From Lachnospiraceae bacterium (GTDB taxonomy: Bacteria > Bacillota > Clostridia > Lachnospirales > Lachnospiraceae), in NCBI GenBank assembly GCA_009777715.1, contig WRLH01000004.1, forward strand, positions 62,001-126,000: a stretch of DNA of 64,000 bases, read 5' to 3'. Of this stretch, positions 15,247 through 24,060 are shown one piece after another. Made by a program: the position numbers and the translations under genes. A model generated the notes under the pieces. That model searched no databases. It was not told the DNA's origin and was given only the letters and a program-made list of their open reading frames with translations. Each line of letters opens with the position of its first letter. The first letter of the stretch is position 1.

Positions 15247-16365
15247 ATGAAAGAAATTAATATAGCAAAAACATTAATTAGCAAGCGTAAAGAAAAGGGC
15301 GTTACACAGGACGAACTTGCCGAATTTATTGGGGTTTCAAGAGCGTCTGTTTCAAAATGGGAAACAGGCCATTCTTATCCCGATATCGTCTTTCTCCCAC
15401 AGCTTGCAACATTTTTCAACATCACAATGGATGAGTTAATGGGATACGAGCCGCAAATGACCGACAAGGACATTCGCAAACTCTTTACCGAACTGGTCGA
15501 AGAATTTGGGGCAAAACCGTTTGCGGAAGTGAAAAACCGTATTGATGAAATCGCCAAGAAATATTTTTCGTGCTTCCCTTTGCTCTTCCAGCTGGGAGTG
15601 CTTTTCACAAACTACGGCATGGCTTTTGCAATAGACGAAGAAGTAAAAAATACTACACTCACGGAAGCAAAAAAACTTTTTATCCGGGTAAAAAATGAGA
15701 GCGGCAACACCGGACTAAGGCAAATTGCTCTTTATTATGAAGCAACTTGTGAAATGATGCTCAAAAATCCCGTTGCCATAATTGACTTGCTCAAAGACGT
15801 AAGCCCCGCACCGCCCAAAGAAGAATTGCTCGCCCAGGCTTATTTGATGACAGGCAAAATTAAAGAAGCCAAAACGGCACTGCAAAAGCTAATTTACAAT
15901 AATATTATGTGGGTATTATACGCGCTTCCTATTTATCTTACTGCAAACGCCAACGAGCCGGAGCAGTTTGGCTTAATTTACGAGCGTTCCCTTTCTTTAA
16001 TTAAAAATTTCAATTTAAAAGAGCTTGCCCCAACATTTATAATGCCGATTTTCTTTAATGCGGCGCAAGCATATGCGAGTCTTGGAGAAACCGAAAAAGC
16101 ACTTAATGCGCTGGAAAGATATACAGAGATTGCAACTGGCGGAATTTACCCCTTAAAATTATTTAAGAATGATGATTTTTTTAACTTGATAGATGAATCA
16201 GTCCAAAAAGGAACTTTTGGGATAACGAGTTTGCCTCGTGATGAAAAATCAATAAAACAAGGCATGGCAGATGAAGTTATCGGAAATCCAGAGTTTGCCG
16301 CTTTATCTAAAGAACCCCGCTTCAAAAGCTTGGTGGAAAAATTAAAACAAAATATCGTGAACTAG
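15247..16365 (+). CDS. XRE-family transcriptional regulator with helical repeat domain
   Basis: 372 residues. Residues about 8-65 form a Cro/C1 helix-turn-helix (LISKRKEKGVTQDELAEFIG, then SRASVSKWETGHSYPDI). The remaining 300 residues are helical and TPR-like, with pairs such as LLAQAYLMTGKIKEAKTALQ and AQAYASLGETEKALNALE, suggesting a ligand- or partner-binding superhelix. It is on the plus strand, against the local trend, and is followed by a 63-aa membrane protein gene. An AACTAGTTTT/AAAACTAGTTTT palindromic pair and an extra AAAGGAGG lie between the two genes. The target is unknown. Confidence 0.88.
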   Translation: MKEINIAKTLISKRKEKGVTQDELAEFIGVSRASVSKWETGHSYPDIVFLPQLATFFNITMDELMGYEPQMTDKDIRKLFTELVEEFGAKPFAEVKNRIDEIAKKYFSCFPLLFQLGVLFTNYGMAFAIDEEVKNTTLTEAKKLFIRVKNESGNTGLRQIALYYEATCEMMLKNPVAIIDLLKDVSPAPPKEELLAQAYLMTGKIKEAKTALQKLIYNNIMWVLYALPIYLTANANEPEQFGLIYERSLSLIKNFNLKELAPTFIMPIFFNAAQAYASLGETEKALNALERYTEIATGGIYPLKLFKNDDFFNLIDESVQKGTFGITSLPRDEKSIKQGMADEVIGNPEFAALSKEPRFKSLVEKLKQNIVN

Positions 16366-16425
16366 TTTTGTGCGAAAGGAGGCCAAAACTAAAAACTAGT
16401 TTTAATGAAGGAAGGAGGTACACAA

Positions 16426-16617
16426 GTGGAAAAAGTATATGGCACATTTAATGGCATTGGATCGTTTATTTCTGGAATAGGCGTCGGCGGTATAATAATC
16501 GGACAGTTTCCCATGCTAGGTGAATATCGTTGGGCGCTCTTACTGATTACAATGCTTGGTATTTTTATGAATGTTTATGGCATAAATAAAATGAAAAATG
16601 CCAAAGACAAGCAGTAA
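16426..16617 (+). CDS. Small two-helix membrane protein, 63 aa
   Basis: GTG 16426 is chosen because AGGAGG (16413-16418) lies 7 nt before it; the longer frame from ATG 16405 would place the ribosome site inside the coding region. The protein has two hydrophobic helices (SFISGIGVGGIIIG and WALLLITMLGIFMNVYG) separated by a short polar turn, and a basic C-terminus. It is probably cotranscribed with the XRE regulator and may be its membrane partner or target; no family is recognised. Confidence 0.65.
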   Translation: MEKVYGTFNGIGSFISGIGVGGIIIGQFPMLGEYRWALLLITMLGIFMNVYGINKMKNAKDKQ

Positions 16618-16643
16618 CTCATAACAGTTATTGCCCAATTATT

Positions 16644-16675
16644 AAAAGCGGCAAACCTTTGGGTTGCTGCTTTTT
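16644..16675 (+). terminator. Rho-independent terminator
   Basis: AAGCGGCAA and TTGCTGCTT pair (one G-T) around a 9-nt loop and are followed by TTTTT. It ends the regulator/small membrane protein unit, 3 nt before the convergent CPBP gene. Confidence 0.75.
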
Positions 16676-16677
16676 GC

Positions 16678-17337
16678 TTATCCAAAAAATAATGCCGTAA
16701 AAATCGGGTGAATCGTGTTATGCAAAGCATGGGCAATAATCAATGACAATAATGTGCAATGTTTCAATTTTTCCCTGCAAATACACCAATAAAGCCCGAT
16801 AACTGCCGTGACGATTATTTGAAAAAGACTCCAGTTGAAAATATGTAGAAGTCCAAACAGAGCCGATGATACGAGGATTGCAAACCATTTTGAACCGTTT
16901 ATAGCAAGCAGTTTTTTGAACAAGTATCCACGGCAAATAATTTCTTCAATCAAGGCAACCGCTAACATCATATAAATAAATTGATATAGTATCGCAAAAA
17001 TGTCTAAATTCCCGACATAACTCATATTAATGCCAAATAATGCCGGTAAGACAATAAAAATCACCAGAGAACCAACCGCCACAATTACACCCATTAATAT
17101 CTGTAGCAGTATTTTATCCTTTAAAAAGCCAATTTCTTTCACCGTTTCTTTATCGCGCCGCATAAAAAAGATTACCGGTATTAACATTGGCCACCACGCT
17201 ACGATAGGCAAAATCAACCGTAATGCCACTTGAGCATTTGAGGCGATATTATTTACCCAACTTATAAAGAGAAGGGTAAGTAACGTAAATGCAAAGGTTA
17301 TTATTATCTGGATGACGTTTTTCTTTTTTGCTTCCAT
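16678..17337 (-). CDS. CPBP-family intramembrane metalloprotease
   Basis: 219 residues with about seven hydrophobic helices. The CPBP/Abi motifs are present: EEIICRGYLF (motif 1, EExxxR), LLHIFNW (motif 2, with the metal-binding His) and IAHALHN (motif 3). Members cleave membrane-bound peptides and include CAAX-like proteases, bacteriocin self-immunity proteins and anti-sigma-factor proteases. Here there is no adjacent peptide gene, so the role is open. It converges with the XRE/small-membrane-protein unit. Confidence 0.88.
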   Translation of the reverse strand: MEAKKKNVIQIIITFAFTLLTLLFISWVNNIASNAQVALRLILPIVAWWPMLIPVIFFMRRDKETVKEIGFLKDKILLQILMGVIVAVGSLVIFIVLPALFGINMSYVGNLDIFAILYQFIYMMLAVALIEEIICRGYLFKKLLAINGSKWFAILVSSALFGLLHIFNWSLFQIIVTAVIGLYWCICREKLKHCTLLSLIIAHALHNTIHPIFTALFFG

Positions 17338-17529
17338 TATGTTCTCCTATTATCCCTGTTGCCACTATTTCAATGATAACATCGATTATTCCACAGTATA
17401 GCCTGTAGATAGGATTCTTGTCAAGTTTAGAAGCAATGAAATCAGTGCAGAATTATAAGGAAAGCGGTGAATGAGAAAGTGTATATATCACAGATCGGGA
17501 ATCAATCCCTATGAATATTATTTTTTTTG

Positions 17530-17573
17530 TAGACAATAATATTTGCGTATGTTATAATACATACAAAGTATGT
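17530..17573 (+). promoter_or_regulatory. Antitoxin promoter with GTATGT half-site operator
   Basis: TAGACA at 17530-17535, a 17-nt spacer, TATAAT at 17553-17558. The -10 box is enclosed by a perfect inverted repeat, GTATGT (17547-17552) and ACATAC (17559-17564), and a third half-site, GTATGT, lies at 17568-17573. This layout fits autorepression by the downstream antitoxin. Confidence 0.65.
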
Positions 17574-17594
17574 CATTAAAAAGGAGTGCAAGCA

Positions 17595-17870
17595 ATGGCT
17601 AATCATACTACTATTCGCCTTGAAGCCGATAAAAAAGAAGAGTTTGCTAAATTATGTGAAAGCATGGGCTTAAGTGTTTCAGGTGCAATCAATATTTTTG
17701 TAACAAAGGTTTTGCAAGTCCGGCGTATTCCATTTGATATCTCCGCAGATGCGGATCCTTTTTATGCAGATGTGAATCAACGTTTCTTACTTGAATCAAT
17801 CGCTCAATTAGAGCGTGGAGAGGGGAAAACATTTGATGATGTCAGTAAAATTTTCACCGAACGCACTTAA
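17595..17870 (+). CDS. RelB/DinJ-family antitoxin
   Basis: 91 residues. It has a ribbon-helix-helix N-terminus (HTTIRLEADKKEEFAKLCESMG), LSVSGAINIFVTKVL, and RIPFDISADADPFY, the same layout as the antitoxin at 11566 but clearly diverged. ATG 17595 is preferred over GTG 17586, which overlaps the ribosome site AAGGAG. Its 3' end overlaps the start of the broken YoeB-type toxin gene by 35 nt, the usual coupling in such modules. Confidence 0.88.
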   Translation: MANHTTIRLEADKKEEFAKLCESMGLSVSGAINIFVTKVLQVRRIPFDISADADPFYADVNQRFLLESIAQLERGEGKTFDDVSKIFTERT

Positions 17871-18098
17871 ACAATTCTTTGACAAGAAAAGGATAAACGT
17901 CTTTTTAAGGCACTAAAGAAAATCATCGAGGACACCCAAAGAAACGGAACTGGCGGATTAGGGCATTCTGAACCCCTTAAAGAAAATCTTTCGGGATGGT
18001 GGAGCAAAAAGCTCGACGAAGGCAACAGAATGGTTTTTCGTGTCACCGAGAACACGGTAGAAATCGCTGAATGCTATACCCATTACGGCGATAAATAG
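17836..18098 (+). pseudogene. Txe/YoeB-family toxin, frameshifted
   Basis: The reading starts MMSVKFSPNALKQFFD, then needs a shift to continue as QEKDKRLFKALKKIIEDTQR and onward to THYGDK and TAG 18098. Joining the two frames restores a YoeB/Txe mRNA interferase except that the conserved Trp of the D-W-Q motif is missing, which fits loss of 4 nt (TGGC or CTGG) at about 17883. The catalytic Glu (SEPLKENLSG), Arg (NRMVFR) and His-Tyr (THY) in the second half are intact, so the gene was functional recently. Translation from the antitoxin-coupled start would end prematurely. Confidence 0.8.
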
Positions 18099-18186
18099 TT
18101 AATTTAGCATTTAAGAATAATCGTGAAAAGATTGACATTCGGCTGTTTGTCGGAAATCTTGAAAAGCTTATATTCACTACTTCTAA

Positions 18187-18259
18187 CGTCCCCGAGACGA
18201 TTTGAACGTCCGACCCCTCGCTTAGGAGGCGAGTGCTCTATCCACTGAGCTACGGAGAC
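18187..18259 (-). tRNA. tRNA-Arg (anticodon CCU)
   Basis: 73-nt cloverleaf. Acceptor GTCTCCG/CGGGGAC, D arm with AGCTCAGTGGATAGAGC, anticodon stem CTCGC/GCGAG enclosing loop CTCCTAA (anticodon CCT in DNA), T loop GTTCAAATC, discriminator G. CCA is not encoded. It decodes the rare AGG codon. Confidence 0.95.
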
Positions 18260-18284
18260 TTAATTAATACTCACACTTTTTGCC

Positions 18285-19169
18285 CTAATCACCAGGGAAG
18301 TTTATATATCCCTGCGCCCAAATAAGCCCTTTAAAGCGGCGGCCGACTTCCGGGTCGCCAAGAAGGTCACTTTCATTGATACAAATATCAAGTTTGATAT
18401 CGTTGCAACTAATTTTAAGCTGATAAATGCCTTCGCCGGTCTGGCTATTATGAACTAAACGGGAATCAATGATTTCGCCCATTACCGAATAATGGTCACA
18501 TTCAACCCCGTAAGGCATAAAGAACGTATCAACCAGGCTGAAAACATCTTCTGTATGAATCCGCTTCGATATCGTTGTATAAGTGTCCATATCCTCAAGG
18601 GTCAGGCTTTCAATTGCTTCTTCGTCACCTTGCCGCGCTGCTTGGATAAGGCTGCTCCTGTTAATGTTGGCGCGATTTATCCGGCGTTGGTCATGCTCAT
18701 TTTTTATGATCGGAAATAATATTGTTCCCTCAATTGAAAGGCCGGACAAGGTTAATGTCGTATTGCGGACTGGAAGCTTGCCGGCAATTTTAAGCTTTAC
18801 ATAGTTAATCATGTTTTGCAGGTAAAAAATAAGTGACACGCCTACCCGGATATCATCACAAACCCCGGCGTAAGATTCCTGTGAAGCATGGCGTTCAACA
18901 GACACATCTTCACTGGTTGATATTGATGACCCGCGCAGATAAGGATAAAAATATTCGTAAATGAATTTGTCGTTGCTATCAAATTCACCGCAGACAGCAA
19001 CACCAATATTGTCGGCAAAATCCTTTGTAAACTCCGCCAAAACAACATTGTCAGCGTTCATTGTATAAGTGTATGATGTCGATTGGATAACAATATCTGT
19101 TAAAAGCTGTTTTACTTCGTTGCGGTCAGTTAATCGGCTAAAGCCGATTGCGCGCATATATCTGTGCAA
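18285..19169 (-). CDS. DUF3881 family protein
   Basis: 294 residues, soluble, no recognisable catalytic motif. The N-terminus MHRYMRAIGFS matches the way this Lachnospiraceae-type family starts. TTG 19169 is chosen because AAGGAGG (19184-19178) ends 8 nt before it; the longer frame starts at a GTG that touches the ribosome site. The family has no known function but keeps company with serS and the parAB arm near the origin in this group, as seen here. It lies 25 nt 3' of serS on the same strand and is probably cotranscribed. Confidence 0.82.
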   Translation of the reverse strand: MHRYMRAIGFSRLTDRNEVKQLLTDIVIQSTSYTYTMNADNVVLAEFTKDFADNIGVAVCGEFDSNDKFIYEYFYPYLRGSSISTSEDVSVERHASQESYAGVCDDIRVGVSLIFYLQNMINYVKLKIAGKLPVRNTTLTLSGLSIEGTILFPIIKNEHDQRRINRANINRSSLIQAARQGDEEAIESLTLEDMDTYTTISKRIHTEDVFSLVDTFFMPYGVECDHYSVMGEIIDSRLVHNSQTGEGIYQLKISCNDIKLDICINESDLLGDPEVGRRFKGLIWAQGYINFPGD

Positions 19170-19194
19170 GGATTTCACCTCCTTTTTGGTTTAA

Positions 19195-20490
19195 TCACGG
19201 AGTAAGCAATGTTGCCCCGCCCATGTATTTGCTAAGGACTGCCGGAATGCGGACTGACCCATCGGCCTGTAAATTATTTTCAAGGTATGCGATTAGCATC
19301 CGCGGCGGTGCAACAACGGTATTGTTAAGGGTATGGGCAAAATACTTTCCGCTTTCTCCATTAATACGGATCTTAAGCCGCCTGGCTTGGGCGTCACCCA
19401 AGTTTGAACAGCTTCCGACCTCAAAATATTTCTGCTGCCGGGGCGACCATGCTTCTATATCGTATGATTTTGTTTTCAGATCGGCTAAATCTCCGGAGCA
19501 GCATTCCAAAGTCCGGACTGGGATATCAAGTGAGCGGAACAAGTCAACGGTATTTTGCCATAATTTACCAAACCAGAACGATGAATCCTCCGGCTTGCAG
19601 ACAACTATCATTTCTTGCTTTTCAAATTGATGAATCCGGTAAATGCCACGCTCTTCCAAGCCATGGGCCCCTTTTTCTTTCCTGAAGCACGGCGAATAAC
19701 TAGTCAAGGTCTGCGGTAAACTGTCCTCATTAATAATGCTGTTGATATATTTACCAATCATGGAATGTTCAGATGTGCCAATCAAATATAAATCTTCACC
19801 CTCGATTTTGTACATCATCGCATCCATTTCCGTAAAACTCATTACCCCGGTAACAACGTCCGCACGAATCATAAAAGGGGGGACACAGTAAGTAAATCCA
19901 CGCTCAATCATAAAATCGCGGGCGTATGAGATAACAGCCGAATGAAGTCTTGCGATATCGCCAAGCAAATAATAAAAGCCTTGTCCCGCTACTTTTCTGG
20001 CCGAGTCCAAATCAAGCCCGGCGAAGCTTTCCATAATCTCAACATGATAAGGAATTTCAAAATCAGGGACAACTGCCTCGCCGTAAATATTAACTTCGAC
20101 ATTTTCACTGTCGTCACGGCCAATCGGAACATCGTCGCCAATGATACTGGGGATCGTCATCATGATTTGATTTATTTTTTCATCAAGCTCATTTTCACGC
20201 TGCTCTAATTCTTGCAGTTTTTTCGCTTGGGCGGCAACAAGAGCTTTTTTTTCTTCGGCTTCTGTTAAAAACTTTGGATCTTTTTTGCCTTGTGCCATCA
20301 AAGCACCGATTTCTTTGGAAATTTTGTTGCGGTTCGCCCGCAGGTCATCGGCTTCTTGCTTTGAATTGCGGTTATTTAAATCAAGCTCAATAACTTCATC
20401 AACTAGATGAAGCTTATGGTCTTGAAATTTTTTACGGATATTTTCCTTGACAATTTCCGGATTATCCCTAAGAAACTTTATGTCGATCAT
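19195..20490 (-). CDS. serS: Seryl-tRNA synthetase
   Basis: Class II synthetase of 431 residues that charges tRNA-Ser (and tRNA-Sec where present). The N-terminal coiled-coil arm spans about residues 25-110. The catalytic core has motif 2 FRKEKGAHGLEERGIYRIHQFEKQE and motif 3 near NGESGKYFAHTLNNTVVAPPRMLIAYLEN. No T-box leader fits in the 69-nt gap upstream, where only a short hairpin (AATCCAT/ATGGATT) is seen. Length and motifs are standard. Confidence 0.97.
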   Translation of the reverse strand: MIDIKFLRDNPEIVKENIRKKFQDHKLHLVDEVIELDLNNRNSKQEADDLRANRNKISKEIGALMAQGKKDPKFLTEAEEKKALVAAQAKKLQELEQRENELDEKINQIMMTIPSIIGDDVPIGRDDSENVEVNIYGEAVVPDFEIPYHVEIMESFAGLDLDSARKVAGQGFYYLLGDIARLHSAVISYARDFMIERGFTYCVPPFMIRADVVTGVMSFTEMDAMMYKIEGEDLYLIGTSEHSMIGKYINSIINEDSLPQTLTSYSPCFRKEKGAHGLEERGIYRIHQFEKQEMIVVCKPEDSSFWFGKLWQNTVDLFRSLDIPVRTLECCSGDLADLKTKSYDIEAWSPRQQKYFEVGSCSNLGDAQARRLKIRINGESGKYFAHTLNNTVVAPPRMLIAYLENNLQADGSVRIPAVLSKYMGGATLLTP

Positions 20491-20559
20491 CTAAACCTCT
20501 TCATTCTTTAATAATCCATTCTACTATGGATTGCTCCATATTTCTAGTGCCAAATTACT

Positions 20560-21615
20560 CTACTCAACCACCTTAACGATAAAAACCGTTTTTTTCTTCA
20601 TCATATCAATTAGTTTGAACTCTTTTAATGGATTTCCGTCAACGTCCTTGATAATCTTTAGAACCGGGCGTTCAGAAAAAGCCCTGTTTTGCCTGACCAC
20701 CATGCCTGTCTCGCCATCGTTGGTGACAACGATGCTGCCAACCGGATAAACCGCAAGAAACTCTAACAGGGCATTAACTACTTTTTCATCATATTTGAAA
20801 CCGCGCAGTACTTTAAGATTCTCAATTGCTTCGTAAACTTTCCATCTTTCTTGGCAAATCCCGCAAATCATTTCATCAAACGTATCGCAGACGGCAACAA
20901 TTCTGGCTTCCAGCGGAATTTCTTTTATCTTCATGGGAAAGCCGGAGCCGTCTATATGCTCATGATGGTATAGGATAATCATTTTGGCCGGATCGCTTAT
21001 CCATGTTTCTTCTTTTATCGAGGAATAGCCATAAATCGGGTGCTTGAAATACTCGACTGCTTCAACCGTATTAAAATCATCAATGCTCCTGCCGTGATAA
21101 TCAAAATCAATATAACGCAGGCCAATGTCATGAAGCAGGCAAGCAACACTTATGTCATGAACTTTTTCTTCATTTAGCCCTAACTTAAGGGCAACTAAAG
21201 CCGCCAAACTGCAAGTCGAAATTGAATGCTCATACAGATCAGAACTCCGTTCCTTGATATCATAAATCCGGTCAACGACTTCTTTTTCATTCAAAATAGT
21301 CACAACGATATCTTCTGCGGTTTTGCTTAACTCGCGCAATTCTTTGTTGCGGCTGTAGGTGTGCTTTTCCAGAATATTGCGGACGTTCTTGTGGATTAAC
21401 ACTTCAATGTCCTGCTTAATAACTGATACCGCTTCAATATTGCGGTGGTTTTCATCGAAAATATATACGTCAGTTACGCCTAAGGTTTTTAGCTTTTCAA
21501 TATAATCTTCGGTTAATTCTGTACCTTCTGCTAACAGAATCTGAAAATCATAACTAAATACAGCCCTCGATAGTAACTGGCCTTCTGCCAAGTCTTCTAC
21601 CTTGCAAAGTTTCAT
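20560..21615 (-). CDS. HD-GYP domain phosphohydrolase
   Basis: 351 residues. An N-terminal regulatory region (KVEDLAEGQLLSRAVF, with a DUF3391-like ILLAEGTELTEDYIEKLKTLGV) precedes an HD-GYP domain: CLLHDIGLRYIDF (HD pair), HHEHIDGSGFP (GYP signature as GFP) and ARIVAVCDTFDEM. HD-GYP enzymes hydrolyse cyclic di-GMP to GMP or related dinucleotides. All metal ligands appear present, so activity is plausible. It sits between serS and DUF4446 in the origin arm. Confidence 0.88.
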   Translation of the reverse strand: MKLCKVEDLAEGQLLSRAVFSYDFQILLAEGTELTEDYIEKLKTLGVTDVYIFDENHRNIEAVSVIKQDIEVLIHKNVRNILEKHTYSRNKELRELSKTAEDIVVTILNEKEVVDRIYDIKERSSDLYEHSISTCSLAALVALKLGLNEEKVHDISVACLLHDIGLRYIDFDYHGRSIDDFNTVEAVEYFKHPIYGYSSIKEETWISDPAKMIILYHHEHIDGSGFPMKIKEIPLEARIVAVCDTFDEMICGICQERWKVYEAIENLKVLRGFKYDEKVVNALLEFLAVYPVGSIVVTNDGETGMVVRQNRAFSERPVLKIIKDVDGNPLKEFKLIDMMKKKTVFIVKVVE

Positions 21616-21674
21616 AATTAATCCCTGTCCGCTCCCCAGCGGTTCTCAATATTTGAAGCGTTTTAGCTCCTTAA

Positions 21675-22193
21675 TCATACTTGCTTTTCACCACGTGCCA
21701 TCTCAAGTGCTTGCTTTTCTTCATCTCCCAAGTGAATTACGCTGGTCCCAGCAATGATTTCTTTTGTATATGTGTAACAGCCCTCAACGCTATGAACTGA
21801 ATTTAAGACAAAGCCATTGTTTTCTTCGTCTAATAAAGCCAAACTAAAACTAAGCTTGCCGCCCATTTGATTAAAAGCGTCGTACTTAACTAATCCGGCT
21901 TTTTGAAAGGCGTGTGCTGCTTTCTTAAATAAAGTAGCAATATCTTTTCGGTTTTTTTCAACGGCCGTTTTTACGTATTTCGTATCTTCATATAACCTGA
22001 TAATGTCCTCTTCTAATGAGCGGGCATTGTTCCCTTGCATGAATTTTTGGTATTTTTTATTCAGCTTTGAAAATTTCACAAGCAAGATGATAATCATTAA
22101 AAGCAAGCAAAAAACTATTGCCAAAAACACTATCAAAACAATACCAATGTCAAGGTTTCCTAATCCTATGTTTCTTAGTAAGCTGCTATCCAT
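21675..22193 (-). CDS. DUF4446 family membrane-anchored protein
   Basis: 172 residues. One N-terminal membrane helix (IGIVLIVFLAIVFCLLLMIIILL), then a coiled-coil stretch (KFSKLNKKYQKFMQG...LYEDTKYVKTAVEKNRKDI), and a globular C-terminus with YDAFNQMGGKLSFSLALLDEENNGFVLNSVHS. That C-terminal core is the DUF4446 signature. The family is nearly always next to parB in Clostridia, as here (42 nt from parB), which suggests a link to chromosome segregation or sporulation; no biochemical role is known to me. Confidence 0.87.
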   Translation of the reverse strand: MDSSLLRNIGLGNLDIGIVLIVFLAIVFCLLLMIIILLVKFSKLNKKYQKFMQGNNARSLEEDIIRLYEDTKYVKTAVEKNRKDIATLFKKAAHAFQKAGLVKYDAFNQMGGKLSFSLALLDEENNGFVLNSVHSVEGCYTYTKEIIAGTSVIHLGDEEKQALEMARGEKQV

Positions 22194-22235
22194 CCTTTTG
22201 TCCTCTTAGATAAGTTAGTATGCCATTTGCTGGGA

Positions 22236-23123
22236 CTAACTTATTTTTTCTATTATTCTGTCAAAATCGTCATGGTTATAAAATTCAATTTCGATTTTCC
22301 CAGTACCCTCACCTTTTGCCGTGATTGAAACCTTTGTGCCAAGAATTACTTTGAGCTTTTCCGCCATGTCTTGATAAATAAAATCAAGACTCGTGTCGAT
22401 GGCTTTGGCTGAAATTTTGTCTATTATTGTTTTGCCCCAGTTTTTAACTAGTTTTTCGACATCGCGGACACTTAGCTTTTCATCAAAAATTTTCTGTGCA
22501 ATGGCGTATTGCTGCTCGGTATCTTCAATCGTAATTAAAGCGCGGGCATGGCCTGTTGTAATCATCTCCGTAATAATCATCTGCTGGACTTCGTCAGATA
22601 ATTTTAGTAGGCGAATCGAATTAGTCACCGCGGTCCGGCTTTTAGAAACACGTTCCGCAATCTCATCTTGCTTTAGATTAAATTCAGTCAGCAAGCGTTT
22701 AAAAGCTTGGGCTTCCTCGATTGGGTTCAAGTCTTCCCGCTGAATATTTTCAATCAAAGAAATTTCGACAATTTCTTGGTCGGAATAGTTCTTGATAATA
22801 ACCGGTATTTCCTTTAGTCCCGCTTTTTTTGCTGCCCTCCACCGCCGTTCACCAGCGATTATTTCGTAATATTTAGTGCGGTCTTGAACCAAAATCGGCT
22901 GGAGCAAGCCAAACTGTTTGATTGAGTCTGCCAGTTCTTCTAAAGCATCTTCATCAAAGTTTTTGCGGGGCTGGTCACGGTTGGGTTCGACTTTGATTAT
23001 GCTGACCAAGGTCTCGCCAGTTTCTTTGCTTTCGTCTTTTGCGGTTTTTTGATTTGCTTTTTGTGTTTCAGTTGTACTTGGGATTAAAGCGTCCAATCCC
23101 TTTCCTAATCCTCTTGCTGCCAT
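22236..23123 (-). CDS. parB: Chromosome-partitioning protein ParB (Spo0J-type)
   Basis: CTP-dependent DNA clamp that loads at parS and spreads. 295 residues: an N-terminal ParA-activating segment (MAARGLGKGLDALIPS), the CTP-binding ParB/Srx domain with the GERRWRAAKKAG motif and ENIQREDLNPIEEA, a helix-turn-helix with DEIAERVSKSRTAVTNSIRLL, and a C-terminal dimer domain. It lies 3 nt from parA. Two parS sites lie just upstream of parA at 23980-24042. Confidence 0.97.
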   Translation of the reverse strand: MAARGLGKGLDALIPSTTETQKANQKTAKDESKETGETLVSIIKVEPNRDQPRKNFDEDALEELADSIKQFGLLQPILVQDRTKYYEIIAGERRWRAAKKAGLKEIPVIIKNYSDQEIVEISLIENIQREDLNPIEEAQAFKRLLTEFNLKQDEIAERVSKSRTAVTNSIRLLKLSDEVQQMIITEMITTGHARALITIEDTEQQYAIAQKIFDEKLSVRDVEKLVKNWGKTIIDKISAKAIDTSLDFIYQDMAEKLKVILGTKVSITAKGEGTGKIEIEFYNHDDFDRIIEKIS

Positions 23124-23126
23124 ATC

Positions 23127-23894
23127 TCAACTATCCTTTCTGTTGATTACTTCGTCTGCAAGTAACATATACGCTTCCGCTCCGGCGGACTTTGGGTCAT
23201 ATTTATTTATAGGCAGGCCATAGCTAGGGGCTTCGGCTAGCCTGATGTTCCGGGGAATAACGGTTTCATAAACTCTTTGGTTAAGGTGGTTCTTGACATT
23301 CTCTACTACTTGCGCTGATAAATTGGTTCGTGAGTCAAACATTGTAAAAACAACGCCTTCCATGTCTAACGCCGGATTCAGTCTTTCCTTAACTAGATTT
23401 ACTGTGTGGATAAGCTGGCTTAATCCTTCTAAAGCGTAATATTCGCATTGAATCGGAACTAACACCGTGTTTGCTGTTGTCATGGCATTAATTGTCAGCA
23501 TACTGAGCGCCGGAGGGCAGTCGATAATTATGTAGTCGTATTGGCCGCTCACCCATTCAATCTCGTTTCTTAAGATATATTCTTTCTTGTCTACGCCGAT
23601 GAGTTCTATTTCGGCTGCGGCTAGATTAACGTTCGATGGAATGATTGAAACGCCCGGAATTATATCTTTAATAATACATTCGTTTATGGAGCAATCGCCT
23701 AATAATAGTTCATAAATAGTAAATGTCAAAGAGTTTTTCTCAACTCCAAATCCGCTCGTTGTATTTCCTTGCGGGTCTGCATCTACAACAAGAACTTTCT
23801 TATTTTTTTCTGCCAAAGCCGCTGACAGGTTTATCGAGGTCGTTGTTTTGCCGACTCCGCCTTTTTGGTTTGTTACTGCTATTATTCTTCCCAT
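23127..23894 (-). CDS. parA: Chromosome-partitioning ATPase ParA (Soj-type)
   Basis: 255 residues, P-loop ATPase that moves or positions ParB-parS complexes and, in B. subtilis, also regulates DnaA. Deviant Walker A KGGVGKTTTSINL at residues 11-23, Walker A' DADPQGN, and Walker B IIIDCPPALS. It is short, without the N-terminal DNA-binding extension of plasmid ParA. It is the first gene of the parAB-DUF4446 group; the parS sites lie in its upstream region. Confidence 0.97.
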   Translation of the reverse strand: MGRIIAVTNQKGGVGKTTTSINLSAALAEKNKKVLVVDADPQGNTTSGFGVEKNSLTFTIYELLLGDCSINECIIKDIIPGVSIIPSNVNLAAAEIELIGVDKKEYILRNEIEWVSGQYDYIIIDCPPALSMLTINAMTTANTVLVPIQCEYYALEGLSQLIHTVNLVKERLNPALDMEGVVFTMFDSRTNLSAQVVENVKNHLNQRVYETVIPRNIRLAEAPSYGLPINKYDPKSAGAEAYMLLADEVINRKDS

Positions 23895-23979
23895 TTTGTA
23901 TTTAGCCTTTCATTTTGCCAAACGTTTCACATTCCATTATTTATGTTTCACGAAGATTTATCTATATATTGGGCTTTGA

Positions 23980-23995
23980 TGTTTCACGTGAAACA
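23980..23995. promoter_or_regulatory. parS: parS site 1 (perfect)
   Basis: TGTTTCACGTGAAACA, identical to the bacterial ParB-binding consensus palindrome. It lies 85 nt upstream of the parA start. A degenerate half-site, TGTTTCACGA, lies at 23944-23953. Confidence 0.97.
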
Positions 23996-24026
23996 TATCT
24001 TGTGTTTCTTGAGCAGTTGGACAAGT

Positions 24027-24042
24027 TGTTTCACGTGAAACT
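24027..24042. promoter_or_regulatory. parS: parS site 2 (one mismatch)
   Basis: TGTTTCACGTGAAACT, differing from the consensus only at the last base. It is centred 47 bp from site 1, so the two lie 4-5 helical turns apart. Confidence 0.93.
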
Positions 24043-24060
24043 AATTTTTATTTAGTTTTA

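Noticed and set aside
10429..18098. Integrated mobile element or prophage
   Set aside because: Accessory genes are present, but no integrase, transposase, phage gene or flanking repeats were found, and native genes (pgi, the cobalamin operon) are interspersed.
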